Assembly: GCF_052162025.1 (NCBI RefSeq)
Contig: NZ_CP197401.1
Coordinates: 186,001 to 250,000, forward strand
Length of the DNA: 64,000 bases
Direction: 5' to 3'
From: Methylobacter sp015476545
GTDB taxonomy: Bacteria; Pseudomonadota; Gammaproteobacteria; Methylococcales; Methylomonadaceae
Shown: in pieces, positions 7,959 through 17,433 of the stretch
Position numbering within the stretch: the first letter of the stretch is position 1
How the letters are laid out: the number at the start of each line of letters is the position of its first letter
The notes under the pieces: model-generated
Told to the model about the DNA's origin: nothing
The model's database searches: none
Seen by the model: the letters and a program-made list of their open reading frames with translations, nothing else
Made by a program: the position numbers and the translations under genes

Positions 7959-9205
7959 GCGGTGAGTTGCATGTACAAAATTTGGGGAAATCCTACCGCC
8001 AGTGGGGTAGCGAATGGCGGCGAGTGGCTTCGTGGTTTTTTCCATTCATCGCGCCTCGTGAAGAGCACTGGGTTCTCAAAGACGTAAGCTTTTCCATCGG
8101 CCCCGGCGAAGCTATAGGCGTCGTCGGTCAGAATGGCGCCGGCAAAAGTACTCTGCTCAAGCTCATTACCGGCACCACCAGTCCTACGCAAGGTCAAGTG
8201 CAATTGCGTGGGCGCGTGGCGGCAATCCTGGAGCTGGGCATGGGCTTCAGCCCCGATCTGACGGGGCGGCAGAACGCCTATCACTCCGCCGGGCTTATGG
8301 GATACAGCCAGGCTGAAATCGAACGAGCGATGCCCGAAATCGAGGCATTTGCCGAAGTCGGGGAGTACTTTGACCAGCCTGTGCGCACTTACTCCAGCGG
8401 TATGCAAATGCGTGTGGCGTTCAGTGTGGCGACGGCTTTTAAACCTGATCTGCTCATTGTGGATGAGGCGCTGTCAGTGGGGGATAGCTACTTTCAACAT
8501 AAAAGTTTTGACCGCATGCGTCAATTCAAGGAAGAAGGCGTTTCCATAATGCTCGTCACCCACAGCATGGGGGATATCCGCACCTTGTGTGATCGCGCTA
8601 TTTTGCTGGATAAAGGGCGTGTGCTCAAAGACGGTCAGCCTGACGAAGTTGTCGATTATTACAACGCGCTTATCGCCGAAAAAGAAAACGCGAAACTGAA
8701 TGTTGAGCAGCGCCGTGAAAAAAATGGCTGGTTGCTGACCAAGAGCGGTACCGGCGAGGCGCGCGTTAAAAAGCTTCAGTTGCTGGATGCCGCTTCAGGC
8801 GCCGAGTTAGCCGCTGCCCAAGTCGGGCAAGCCGTGGAACTGCGGTTGGAAGCATCCATTCACGCGGATATACCCAGTCTGGTACTCGGTTATATGATCC
8901 GCGATAAACAAGGCCATGTAATATGGGGCACTAATACATGGCACACTCGCCAAATACAAAAGGATGTCAAATCTGGCGAAACAGTTGTCTTCAGATTGCC
9001 CTTTACTTGCACCTTAGGGCCTGGTTCTTACTCTGTATCCCCGGCATTGGTTAGCTCTGATACACATCTAACCGACAACTATGAATGGGTAGATAACCTT
9101 CTTGTGTTTGATGTAATCAATATGAATCAAGAGTATTTCATCGGTAGTAACTGGCTTGATGCTCAGTTTTCCATCTTTCGCCAGCAAGAGGAATATGCTC
9201 AATGA
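7955..9205 (+). CDS. wzt: Polysaccharide export ATPase with C-terminal carbohydrate-binding domain
   Basis: A 416-residue ABC ATPase. Walker A GQNGAGKST is near residues 58-66, the signature YSSGMQMR near 145, Walker B LLIVDEALS near 165-173 and the H-loop histidine near 202. Residues from about 255 to 416 form an extra domain of the type that, in E. coli O8/O9a Wzt, recognises the modified non-reducing end of the polymer. The extra domain matters here because a methyltransferase follows directly: export is probably coupled to a methyl cap. ATG 7955 overlaps wzm by 4 bases, and wzt overlaps the next gene by 4 bases. Confidence 0.94.
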   Translation: MSGELHVQNLGKSYRQWGSEWRRVASWFFPFIAPREEHWVLKDVSFSIGPGEAIGVVGQNGAGKSTLLKLITGTTSPTQGQVQLRGRVAAILELGMGFSPDLTGRQNAYHSAGLMGYSQAEIERAMPEIEAFAEVGEYFDQPVRTYSSGMQMRVAFSVATAFKPDLLIVDEALSVGDSYFQHKSFDRMRQFKEEGVSIMLVTHSMGDIRTLCDRAILLDKGRVLKDGQPDEVVDYYNALIAEKENAKLNVEQRREKNGWLLTKSGTGEARVKKLQLLDAASGAELAAAQVGQAVELRLEASIHADIPSLVLGYMIRDKQGHVIWGTNTWHTRQIQKDVKSGETVVFRLPFTCTLGPGSYSVSPALVSSDTHLTDNYEWVDNLLVFDVINMNQEYFIGSNWLDAQFSIFRQQEEYAQ

Positions 9206-10824
9206 GTCTTGTCTCATATGCCCAAAATTTTGAAGATGTGATGCTTTGGCGTGCGCTTAAGCATGTGAAAAATGGTGTTTATGTTGATGTAGGAGCCCAG
9301 CATCCTGTAGTTGATTCTGTCAGCAAGGCCTTTTATGAGCACGGTTGGCGCGGTGTTCACATTGAGCCAGTTCCCGCCTATGCTGAGCTTTTGCGAAAAG
9401 ACAGACCTGATGAAACGGTGTTGCAAGTGGCATTGGCAGATGTCGAAGGTATGCTTGAACTTAATGTCATTCCTGATACGGGTTTAAGTACCGCTGTGGA
9501 TGAGTACGCGCAGCTCCATCGGATTGAGAGAGGCTATGTGCCTCAACGTATCCAAGTGCCTGTTTTAACATTGAAAACAGCAACTGAATCGTTAGTGGGT
9601 AAAGATGTCCATTGGCTAAAAATCGATGTTGAAGGGCTTGAAGAACAAGTACTCAAAGGCTGGGACAGCCAAGTTTTGCGCCCTTGGGTTATGGTTGTAG
9701 AAGCTACCATTCCTAGCTCATCAGAAACTGGCTATACAAGCTGGGAACCCATTTTAACAGCGGCAGAGTATCAGTTTGTCTATTTTGATGGGCTCAACCG
9801 TTTTTATGTAGCCAGAGAGCATGCCGAACTTGCTGAGGCGTTTTCCTCTCCACCTAATGTATTTGATCGTGTAGAACTAAGCGGCTTGGCAAGCTCAACA
9901 TTGTGCCAAGGGCTGATAGCAGCACATCAGGCAAGTGAGCAAGCATCAGCGGCTCAAATTAATGCTGCCAATGAACACAACATTCAATTGCAAGCCCATG
10001 CCCAATGGTTGCAAAGTGAATTAGATGCGACTAACACTCGATTGCAAGCCCATGCTCAATGGCTACAGAATGGATGGGATACTGCAAGGCAGCGAATCGA
10101 AGAACTAAGCAGAAGCATGGGGCAGTTAGAAGTACAGCTTGCATCTGATCAGCAGAAAAAAGAGCATCTTGTCTCTGATCTAGTTGCCGCCAATGAACAC
10201 AACGCTCAATTACAAGCTCATGCTCAATGGCTGCAAAGCGAATTAGATGCAACTAATGCTCGATTGCAAGCCCATGCCCAATGGCTTCAAGGTAAATTAG
10301 ACGAGTCTAATGCCAAAGTTCATGAACTTAATCAGACAGTTCATCATTGGTGGACAATTGCTGACCGGCTCAATCAGGAACAGCAACGCATTTATGCCAG
10401 CACATTCTGGCGTATCACTTGGCCCTTGCGTAAATTGATGCGAGTCACCAAGAGGCTTCTGGCTTCACCGGTGCGCATAATAAGGTGGGGCATTCGCTTG
10501 CCAAAGCGGATGATCAAGCCTTTCATGGTATGGGTTATGCGGAAGATCCTCAATAATCCAGGCATAAAAAATCGCGTGTTAAATCAGCTAGAAAAATACC
10601 CTCAACTTAAACAACATCTACGTTTATTTGCCATGAGATCAGGCTTGATAATTGGTGGGGACATGACATCAACAGTGAGTCACTCCTGTGGCTCTGACTC
10701 TCAAGGCGCTGCTACGGCCATGTATTCATCGAATATGCAAGAGGAGTCGATGGATAATCTCTCGCCTCGTGCAGCCCGCATTTACAATGATCTCAAAAAA
10801 TCTATTGGCACGAGGAAAAACTGA
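9202..10824 (+). CDS. FkbM-family methyltransferase fused to a repeat coiled coil and basic C-terminal tail
   Basis: A 540-residue protein. Residues 1 to about 230 match FkbM methyltransferases: SYAQNFEDVML near residue 4, VDVGAQHP as motif I near 28-36, and LKIDVEGLEEQVL near 140. Residues about 250-380 are a glutamine/alanine-rich coiled coil with LQAHAQWLQ four times (starting at 263, 281, 337 and 355). A basic stretch at about 395-460 (STFWRITWPLRKLM) looks membrane-associating. Position after wzt mirrors wbdD in polymannan loci, whose product methylates the chain end and measures length with a coiled coil. Proposed role: chain terminator. The sequence appears more AT-rich than manC/manB. 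Confidence 0.85.
   Translation: MSLVSYAQNFEDVMLWRALKHVKNGVYVDVGAQHPVVDSVSKAFYEHGWRGVHIEPVPAYAELLRKDRPDETVLQVALADVEGMLELNVIPDTGLSTAVDEYAQLHRIERGYVPQRIQVPVLTLKTATESLVGKDVHWLKIDVEGLEEQVLKGWDSQVLRPWVMVVEATIPSSSETGYTSWEPILTAAEYQFVYFDGLNRFYVAREHAELAEAFSSPPNVFDRVELSGLASSTLCQGLIAAHQASEQASAAQINAANEHNIQLQAHAQWLQSELDATNTRLQAHAQWLQNGWDTARQRIEELSRSMGQLEVQLASDQQKKEHLVSDLVAANEHNAQLQAHAQWLQSELDATNARLQAHAQWLQGKLDESNAKVHELNQTVHHWWTIADRLNQEQQRIYASTFWRITWPLRKLMRVTKRLLASPVRIIRWGIRLPKRMIKPFMVWVMRKILNNPGIKNRVLNQLEKYPQLKQHLRLFAMRSGLIIGGDMTSTVSHSCGSDSQGAATAMYSSNMQEESMDNLSPRAARIYNDLKKSIGTRKN
9967..10295 (+). repeat. In-frame internal duplication in the coiled-coil region
   Basis: The unit beginning GCCAATGAACACAAC at 9967 recurs at 10189, a 222-base (74-codon) offset, and about 107 bases of each copy are closely similar. 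Within each unit the LQAHAQWLQ block repeats again at 54 bases (18 codons). Many differences between copies are synonymous (GCC/GCT, CAA/CAG, TTG/TTA/CTG), consistent with selection on the protein repeat. Confidence 0.9.
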
Positions 10825-13800
10825 TGCGTATTGTGATTGACATGCAAGGCGCACAGTCTACGGATTCGCGTAATCGTGGCATTGGTCGCTATACACTGTC
10901 GCTGGTACAAGCGATTGCTCGCAATCGTGGAGAACATGAGGTATTTCTCGCTCTCAACGGTTTATTTCCCGATACGATCGAAACGATACGCACTGTATTC
11001 AAGGGTTTGGTGCCGCAAGAAAATATTCGTGTTTGGCAAGTTCCAGGGCCGGTTTTTAGTGCGAGCAATGAAAATGGTTATCGTCGCCGTAGTGCTGAAC
11101 TAGTTCGCGAAGCTTTTTTGGCTAGTCTTAAACCAGATATTGTACTTGTCAGCAGTTTATTTGAAGGCTTAAGCGACGATTCTGTCACCAGCATAGGCAT
11201 GCTGAGCCTTACCATACCAACAGCTGTTATTCTGTATGACTTGATCCCGCTGATTCAGCGTCGGCCTTATCTGGAAAATCCAGTGGTCGAAGTCTGGTAC
11301 GAGAATAAACTTGACCATTTGCGCCGAGCGAATCTGTTACTCGCCATTTCTGAATCATCTCGGCAGGAAGGAATTCAATACCTTGGTTTTCCGGATGAGG
11401 CGTGTGTCAATATATCGACGGCGGCCGACCAGCATTTTCAGCCGCAGCAAATCGATTGCGAGAAAGAGCAGGAGGTTCGCCGGCGTTACGGCTTAAATCG
11501 GCCATTCGTGATGTATACAGGTGGTATTGACCACCGGAAGAACATAGAAGGTCTTATTCGCGCTTATGCGATCTTGCCTAAACGCATTCGCGACGCTCAT
11601 CAACTGGCCATTGTCTGTTCCATTCAACCTGCCAGTCGAGCTACGCTTGAGAAGTTGGCTAAGGAACAGGGACTGAAATCAGATGAGCTGGTGCTGACCG
11701 GGTTTGTGCCTGAAGAAGATTTGTTGGCTCTCTATAATTTGTGCAAAGCTTTCGTCTTCCCATCGTGGCACGAAGGATTCGGCTTGCCGGCGCTGGAGGC
11801 TATGTCATGCGGTCGCGCTGTAATTGGTGCCAACACATCCAGCCTGCCGGAAGTGATTGGCAGAGGTGATGCACTGTTTGACCCGATGAGTGACAAGTCC
11901 ATTGCTGAAAAGCTCGAAGAAGTGCTTACTAAAGATGTCTTCCGGGCAGAGCTGGAGCAGCATGGTTTGGAGCAGGCTAAATGCTTTTCTTGGGATACTA
12001 GTGCAAAACAGGCAATAACCGCTTTCGAGGCATTGCATGTTAAAAGGAACAGCCAGAATTTAACGGATATTATTTCCGGCCGTCGTCCAAGGCTGGCTTA
12101 CATATCACCTCTGCCGCCAGAGCGTAGCGGTATTAGTGATTATAGTGCTGATCTTTTGCCTGAACTTTCACGACATTACGATATTGACGTAATTGTGGCG
12201 CAGGAGGCTGTGTCAGACATATGGGTCAATGCCAATTCCACGCTACGTACAGTCGCATGGTTTAGAGAACACGCGGACACTTATGACCGTGTGCTATACC
12301 ATTTTGGCAATTCTCATTTCCATCAGCATATGTTTGGCTTATTGGAAGATGTGCCGGGTGTTGTTGTGCTGCATGACTTTTTCTTGTCTAGCATCCTGGC
12401 CAATATGGATTTTGCTGGGTATCAGCCTAACTCTTGGGTAAAGGTTCTTTACCAAAGCCATGGCTATGAGGCCGTGCAGAAACATTTTCATGCATCTGAC
12501 AATACGGAAGCAGTTTGGCATTATCCGTGCAACCTTGGAGTACTCCGGAGTGCATTAGGTGTGGTGGTGCATTCTCAAAACTCCAAACGATTAGCTGATC
12601 AGTGGTACGGTAAAGGTGTGGCGGACGATTGGGCTATTATTCCACTTCTACGTGTACCAGAGCATGGGATTGACCGAGCTGAAGCGCGTCGTCAGTTGAA
12701 ATTGAATCATGACGATTTTGTTGTGTGCAGTTTTGGTCTGTTGGGGCCGATCAAGCTGAACCATCGTTTGCTCAATGCGTGGCTGGCTTCGAAGCTGGCT
12801 AAGAGCGCTAATTGTGTATTGATATTCGTTGGTGAAAATCACGGCGGTGACTATGGAGCGGAGCTAATTACTACAATCCGCCGCAGTGGCTTGGATAAGC
12901 GCATACGCATCACTGGCTGGGCGGATGCCGATACTTTTCATCATTACCTAGCGGCGGCAGATATTGGTGTGCAACTGCGCACGCTGTCCCGTGGCGAAAC
13001 GTCGGCAGCTGTGCTGGATTGCATGAATTTCAGCCTCCCGACGATTGTTAATGCTAACGGTAGCATGGCAGATTTGCCCGATGATGGAGTGCTAAAGCTT
13101 CCGGATGAATTTGATGATGCGGAATTAATAGCGGCTCTGGAAACGCTGTGGAGTGATCCTTCATACCGACAGCAATTAGGGGAAAAGGCGCGGGAAATTA
13201 TTCTTGAGTATCATGCTCCTCGGAGTTGCGCTGATCAGTATGCTCAGGCAATTGAGACAGTGTATAGGGCTGAGTATACGGGCGTATCTGCGTTAGCTCA
13301 TGCTGTAACTCATCTTGATCCAATGCCAAAAGAAGCGCATTCTTGGGTTTCGCTGGCAGAATCAGTGGCTCTTGCTATTCCTCCCCGTATTGCCTCCCGT
13401 CAACTGCTGGTGGACGTTTCGGAAATGATGCAACGCGGCAATCAGCGTGTTGCGCTCAGCACTTTGAAGGAATTGCTTGTCAATCCGCCCGAGGGTTATC
13501 GAGTGGAGCCAGTCTATGCTACTCCACACCAAGGCTATCGCTATGCGCGCCGCTTTACGCTTAATTTTCTCAATTTGCCCGAGCTTACTCTAGAGGATGA
13601 TGTTATTGAGTACCATGCCAGTGACATATTTCTTTGCCTCGGTTTATCTCATCAATTAGTAATCCCTCGCCGAGCTGATTTGGAGCGCATACGGAATTAT
13701 GGAGTACAAATCTGGTTCACAGTTTATGATCTTTTATTGACGGATTTGCCGAAGGCATTTCCCGATACAGTGAAACAGTTGCACGATAATTGGCTAGAGA

Positions 13801-16325
13801 CTCTTGCTGAGATCGGCAACGTCATACGAATATCCAATGCTGTAACTGATGCGATGGTGGGAGAATTCAAGGTAGATGGAGCGATCTATCGACGTTCTTT
13901 CAATATAGATTGGTCCCATTTAGGTACTGATATTAGCTGCCAACATTTATTAGCGAATATTGCAGAAATTATTAGGGCTGAATCAGTTCCAGATGCAGAA
14001 TTGAAATTGATCACGCAAGTTTTGGCTTTAAATTTTAAGCAATTTGAAAGCCTTGGCCGAAGTTCGATGCTGCCTGAAAAGCTCACTTGGCGTTTGGAAG
14101 GCCCTTTCGATAGTTCCTACAGTTTAGCCTTGTTAAATCGTGAGACAGCTTTAGCATTGGATGCTTTGGGCCACAATGTGGTGCTACATTCGACAGAAGG
14201 CCCTGGTGATTTTGAGCCAAATCCGCAGTTTTTAAAGTTAAACCCTGCTATTGCTAAGCTGCATGCCAAATCACAAGAAATTACGCAGGAGCAAGCTGAT
14301 ATTACAAGCCGTAATCTCTACCCACCTCGGGTTGAAGATATGAAAAGCCGCATGAATCTGCTTCATCATTATGCGTGGGAAGAATCAGGTTATCCACAAG
14401 GCTGGGCAGATAATTTCAGTCAGCACTTACAAGGGATGACTTGTTTGTCTGCACATGTGCAAAAGATAATGCTGGATCACGGAGTGACTGTTCCGATGAC
14501 TACGTCTGGCTGCGGTGTCGATCATTGGGAACGCATTAAATCCGATAAAAGCTATAAATTAAAAGAGCTGGGATTTCGCTTCCTCCATGTATCATCCTGT
14601 TTTCCCAGAAAAGGTGCGGATGTCATGCTGAAAGCCTATGGACAGGCTTTCAGCAAAAAAGATGATGTGATTTTAATTATCAAAACATTTGCTAATCCCC
14701 ATAACGAAGTGCATAAATGGCTTGCTGATGCAAAGCAAGCATATCCGGATTATCCAGATGTCCTCATTATTGAGGAAGATTTGAGTGACTCCCAGCTAAA
14801 ATCAATTTATGAGCAATGCCATGCTTTAGTTGGGCCAAGTCGCGCTGAAGGTTTTGGACTGCCGTTTGCAGAAGCTATGCTTTCCGGGTTGCCGGTAATT
14901 ACGACAGGTTGGGGTGGGCAGTTGGACTTTTGTTCGCCTGAAACTGCATGGCTAGTGGATTACACTTTTACCAATGCGGATACCCACTTTGAATTATTCA
15001 ATTCTGTATGGGCAGAGCCAAATCAAGCGCATCTCGCCGAGCTTATGCGGAAAGTATACGAATTGTCACCGCAAGCAAGAGCGGAAAAACCGCAACGGGG
15101 GCGGGAGCTGCTTTTGCAGAAGTTTAAGTGGACAGATGTAGCACAACGTTTAGTAGATTCGGCAAGATCGTTTGCCAAATCACAGTTATTAAGAGACCCA
15201 AAGATAGGGTGGATAACTACCTGGAATACAAAATGTGGAATAGCAGCTTATTCCAAGCATCTGATTGATGCAATGCCGCAAAGGGTAACTGTTCTTGCCG
15301 CTCATGCAGATGTACAGACACAACAAGATTCATATAATGTTTCACGTTGTTGGCTTGCAGGTGAAACTGATTTGCTGGAGGATTTGTCGCAGGCTATTGA
15401 AAAAAATGCGTTAGATACTTTAGTCATTCAATTCAATTATGGTTTTTTTAATTTTGACCATTTTTCGAGATTTTTGGAAGACCAAATAGGACAAGGAAGA
15501 ACAGTCATTCTTATGTTACATTCAACCACTGATCCTGTGCATATTCCAGAAAAGCGGTTAGGAAAAATGGTTCCGGCATTAAAGAAATGCCACCGCCTAC
15601 TAGTGCATGCGCCTGGTGATCTTAATCGTCTCAAGGCACAGGGTTTGATCGATAATGTAGCTCTTTTTCCGCATGGCGTTCTTGATAAGGTTTTTAATAC
15701 AACTGAAGAATTACACGATCAGTTTACAATTGCCTCTTATGGGTTTTTCTTACCACACAAGGGACTTCTGGAATTGATTGATGCTGTGAAGTTACTTGCC
15801 GATTCAGGACGGTATGTAAAACTTAAAATGATTAACGCCGAATACCCTATTCCGGAGTCGGCGGAAATGGTTAGGCAAGCTAAGGATAAAGTAGCTAAGC
15901 TAGGCATGGAGTCATATGTTGAGATCATTTCAGATTTCTTGCCTGATGAGCAAAGCCTTCTATATTTAAGTTCTGCTGACTTGATTGTTTTTCCGTATCA
16001 GGAAACTGGCGAATCATCAAGTGCTGCTGTACGTTATGGATTGGCATCTGGTAAACCTGTAGCCGTCACTCCCTTAGCCATTTTCGACGATGTCAGTCGG
16101 GCAGTATTAAAATTGCCAGGTTGTATGCCTCAAGACCTGGCGAATGGAATAGCCAATATTATTGAAGATATAACAGCCAATAACGAAACCGCCATAAAAA
16201 ACAAACAGAATGCTGAAAAATGGCGCGAAGCACATAAATACTCGAAGCTCGGCAAGCGGCTAAATAATATGTTAATAGCTTTAACCAATCAAAGCGATAA
16301 TGAATGGTTAAGCTCTAAAGTGTAA
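10824..16325 (+). CDS. Giant multi-module GT-B glycosyltransferase (four GT4-like modules)
   Basis: An 1833-residue protein. Module 1 (about 1-400) is a full GT4 enzyme with donor-site GGIDHRKN near 232 and EGFGLPALE near 316-324. Module 2 (about 420-812) has a variant acceptor-half motif, SRGETSAAVLD, instead of EX7E. A half-domain at about 859-1015 resembles only an N-terminal GT-B lobe. Module 3 (about 1086-1452) has EGFGLPFAE near 1342-1350. Module 4 (about 1458-1833) ends with ETGESSSAAVRYG. Starts at ATG 10824 sharing a base with the upstream stop. Multi-domain polymerases of this kind (WbdA-like) build mannan or rhamnan repeats on the carrier. Linkage specificity cannot be read from sequence. 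Confidence 0.9.
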   Translation: MRIVIDMQGAQSTDSRNRGIGRYTLSLVQAIARNRGEHEVFLALNGLFPDTIETIRTVFKGLVPQENIRVWQVPGPVFSASNENGYRRRSAELVREAFLASLKPDIVLVSSLFEGLSDDSVTSIGMLSLTIPTAVILYDLIPLIQRRPYLENPVVEVWYENKLDHLRRANLLLAISESSRQEGIQYLGFPDEACVNISTAADQHFQPQQIDCEKEQEVRRRYGLNRPFVMYTGGIDHRKNIEGLIRAYAILPKRIRDAHQLAIVCSIQPASRATLEKLAKEQGLKSDELVLTGFVPEEDLLALYNLCKAFVFPSWHEGFGLPALEAMSCGRAVIGANTSSLPEVIGRGDALFDPMSDKSIAEKLEEVLTKDVFRAELEQHGLEQAKCFSWDTSAKQAITAFEALHVKRNSQNLTDIISGRRPRLAYISPLPPERSGISDYSADLLPELSRHYDIDVIVAQEAVSDIWVNANSTLRTVAWFREHADTYDRVLYHFGNSHFHQHMFGLLEDVPGVVVLHDFFLSSILANMDFAGYQPNSWVKVLYQSHGYEAVQKHFHASDNTEAVWHYPCNLGVLRSALGVVVHSQNSKRLADQWYGKGVADDWAIIPLLRVPEHGIDRAEARRQLKLNHDDFVVCSFGLLGPIKLNHRLLNAWLASKLAKSANCVLIFVGENHGGDYGAELITTIRRSGLDKRIRITGWADADTFHHYLAAADIGVQLRTLSRGETSAAVLDCMNFSLPTIVNANGSMADLPDDGVLKLPDEFDDAELIAALETLWSDPSYRQQLGEKAREIILEYHAPRSCADQYAQAIETVYRAEYTGVSALAHAVTHLDPMPKEAHSWVSLAESVALAIPPRIASRQLLVDVSEMMQRGNQRVALSTLKELLVNPPEGYRVEPVYATPHQGYRYARRFTLNFLNLPELTLEDDVIEYHASDIFLCLGLSHQLVIPRRADLERIRNYGVQIWFTVYDLLLTDLPKAFPDTVKQLHDNWLETLAEIGNVIRISNAVTDAMVGEFKVDGAIYRRSFNIDWSHLGTDISCQHLLANIAEIIRAESVPDAELKLITQVLALNFKQFESLGRSSMLPEKLTWRLEGPFDSSYSLALLNRETALALDALGHNVVLHSTEGPGDFEPNPQFLKLNPAIAKLHAKSQEITQEQADITSRNLYPPRVEDMKSRMNLLHHYAWEESGYPQGWADNFSQHLQGMTCLSAHVQKIMLDHGVTVPMTTSGCGVDHWERIKSDKSYKLKELGFRFLHVSSCFPRKGADVMLKAYGQAFSKKDDVILIIKTFANPHNEVHKWLADAKQAYPDYPDVLIIEEDLSDSQLKSIYEQCHALVGPSRAEGFGLPFAEAMLSGLPVITTGWGGQLDFCSPETAWLVDYTFTNADTHFELFNSVWAEPNQAHLAELMRKVYELSPQARAEKPQRGRELLLQKFKWTDVAQRLVDSARSFAKSQLLRDPKIGWITTWNTKCGIAAYSKHLIDAMPQRVTVLAAHADVQTQQDSYNVSRCWLAGETDLLEDLSQAIEKNALDTLVIQFNYGFFNFDHFSRFLEDQIGQGRTVILMLHSTTDPVHIPEKRLGKMVPALKKCHRLLVHAPGDLNRLKAQGLIDNVALFPHGVLDKVFNTTEELHDQFTIASYGFFLPHKGLLELIDAVKLLADSGRYVKLKMINAEYPIPESAEMVRQAKDKVAKLGMESYVEIISDFLPDEQSLLYLSSADLIVFPYQETGESSSAAVRYGLASGKPVAVTPLAIFDDVSRAVLKLPGCMPQDLANGIANIIEDITANNETAIKNKQNAEKWREAHKYSKLGKRLNNMLIALTNQSDNEWLSSKV

Positions 16326-16362
16326 AACGATTCTACTAACCAATCATTAAAAAGTAATAAAT

Positions 16363-17433
16363 ATGAAAGCAATTATTACAGGCATTACCGGCCAAGACGG
16401 TGCTTACCTATCAGAGCTTCTGCTCGGCAAAGGCTATACCGTCTACGGCACTTACCGCCGCACTAGTTCCGTCAACTTCTGGCGCATAGAAGAGCTGGGT
16501 ATCCAGAACCATCCCAATTTGCATCTGGTGGAATATGATCTGACGGATTTGGGTTCCAGCATCGCGCTGGTGCAGAAGGTGCAGCCGGATGAAATTTACA
16601 ACCTGGCAGCGCAAAGCTTTGTCGGTGTGAGTTTTGAACAGCCTAGCGCCACTGCCCAGATTACCGGCATTGGTGCATTGAACTTGTTGGAAGCCATTCG
16701 TCTGGTTAATCCGAAGATCCGGTTTTATCAAGCGTCCACATCCGAGATGTTCGGTAAGGTTCAGGCCATTCCCCAGGTGGAAGATACCCCGTTTTACCCG
16801 CGCAGCCCTTATGGTGTGGCCAAGCTCTATGCGCACTGGATGACGGTCAATTACCGCGAAAGTTATGACATTTTTGGTTCCAGCGGCATTTTGTTCAACC
16901 ATGAAAGCCCTTTGCGCGGCCGCGAATTCGTTACGCGCAAGATCACCGATTCAGTAGCCAAGATCAGCCTGGGCAAGCTGGATGTTCTGGAACTCGGCAA
17001 TATGGATGCCAAGCGTGATTGGGGTTTCGCAAAGGAATATGTGGAAGGCATGTGGCGCATATTGCAGGCTAATGAGCCCGATACATTCGTGCTGGCGACC
17101 AATCGCACGGAAACCGTGCGTGATTTTGTACGCATGGCGTTCAAGGCGATTGGTGTAGAGCTTGAGTTTAAAGGCCAGGGCGATGAGGAATATGCAATGA
17201 TTGCAGCTATCAACTCTGACTCCGCTCAAGGCGAGAAGGCGTTACAAGTAGGACAAACGGTGGTGCGCGTTAACCCTAGATTCTATCGCCCTGCCGAAGT
17301 GGACTTGCTGATCGGCAATCCGGCCAAGGCCAAAGCCAAGCTGGACTGGACGCCTAAAACCACGCTGGAGCAGTTGTGTCAGATGATGGTGGAGGCTGAT
17401 CTGCGCCGCAATACACAGGGGTTCTCATTTTGA
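16363..17433 (+). CDS. gmd: GDP-mannose 4,6-dehydratase
   Basis: A 356-residue extended SDR. The NAD(P) glycine motif GITGQDG is at residues 7-13, the TYRRTSSVNFWRI segment near 30 is characteristic of Gmd, and the catalytic pair is Y150 and K154. It converts GDP-D-mannose to GDP-4-keto-6-deoxy-mannose. It follows the large glycosyltransferase by 37 bases and overlaps rmd by 4 bases. With rmd it gives the GDP-D-rhamnose branch typical of A-band polysaccharide loci. Confidence 0.96.
   Translation: MKAIITGITGQDGAYLSELLLGKGYTVYGTYRRTSSVNFWRIEELGIQNHPNLHLVEYDLTDLGSSIALVQKVQPDEIYNLAAQSFVGVSFEQPSATAQITGIGALNLLEAIRLVNPKIRFYQASTSEMFGKVQAIPQVEDTPFYPRSPYGVAKLYAHWMTVNYRESYDIFGSSGILFNHESPLRGREFVTRKITDSVAKISLGKLDVLELGNMDAKRDWGFAKEYVEGMWRILQANEPDTFVLATNRTETVRDFVRMAFKAIGVELEFKGQGDEEYAMIAAINSDSAQGEKALQVGQTVVRVNPRFYRPAEVDLLIGNPAKAKAKLDWTPKTTLEQLCQMMVEADLRRNTQGFSF

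Noticed and set aside
9967..10295. CRISPR-like array
   Set aside because: Repeats are in frame, degenerate at synonymous sites and encode a coiled coil; no spacers of regular length.
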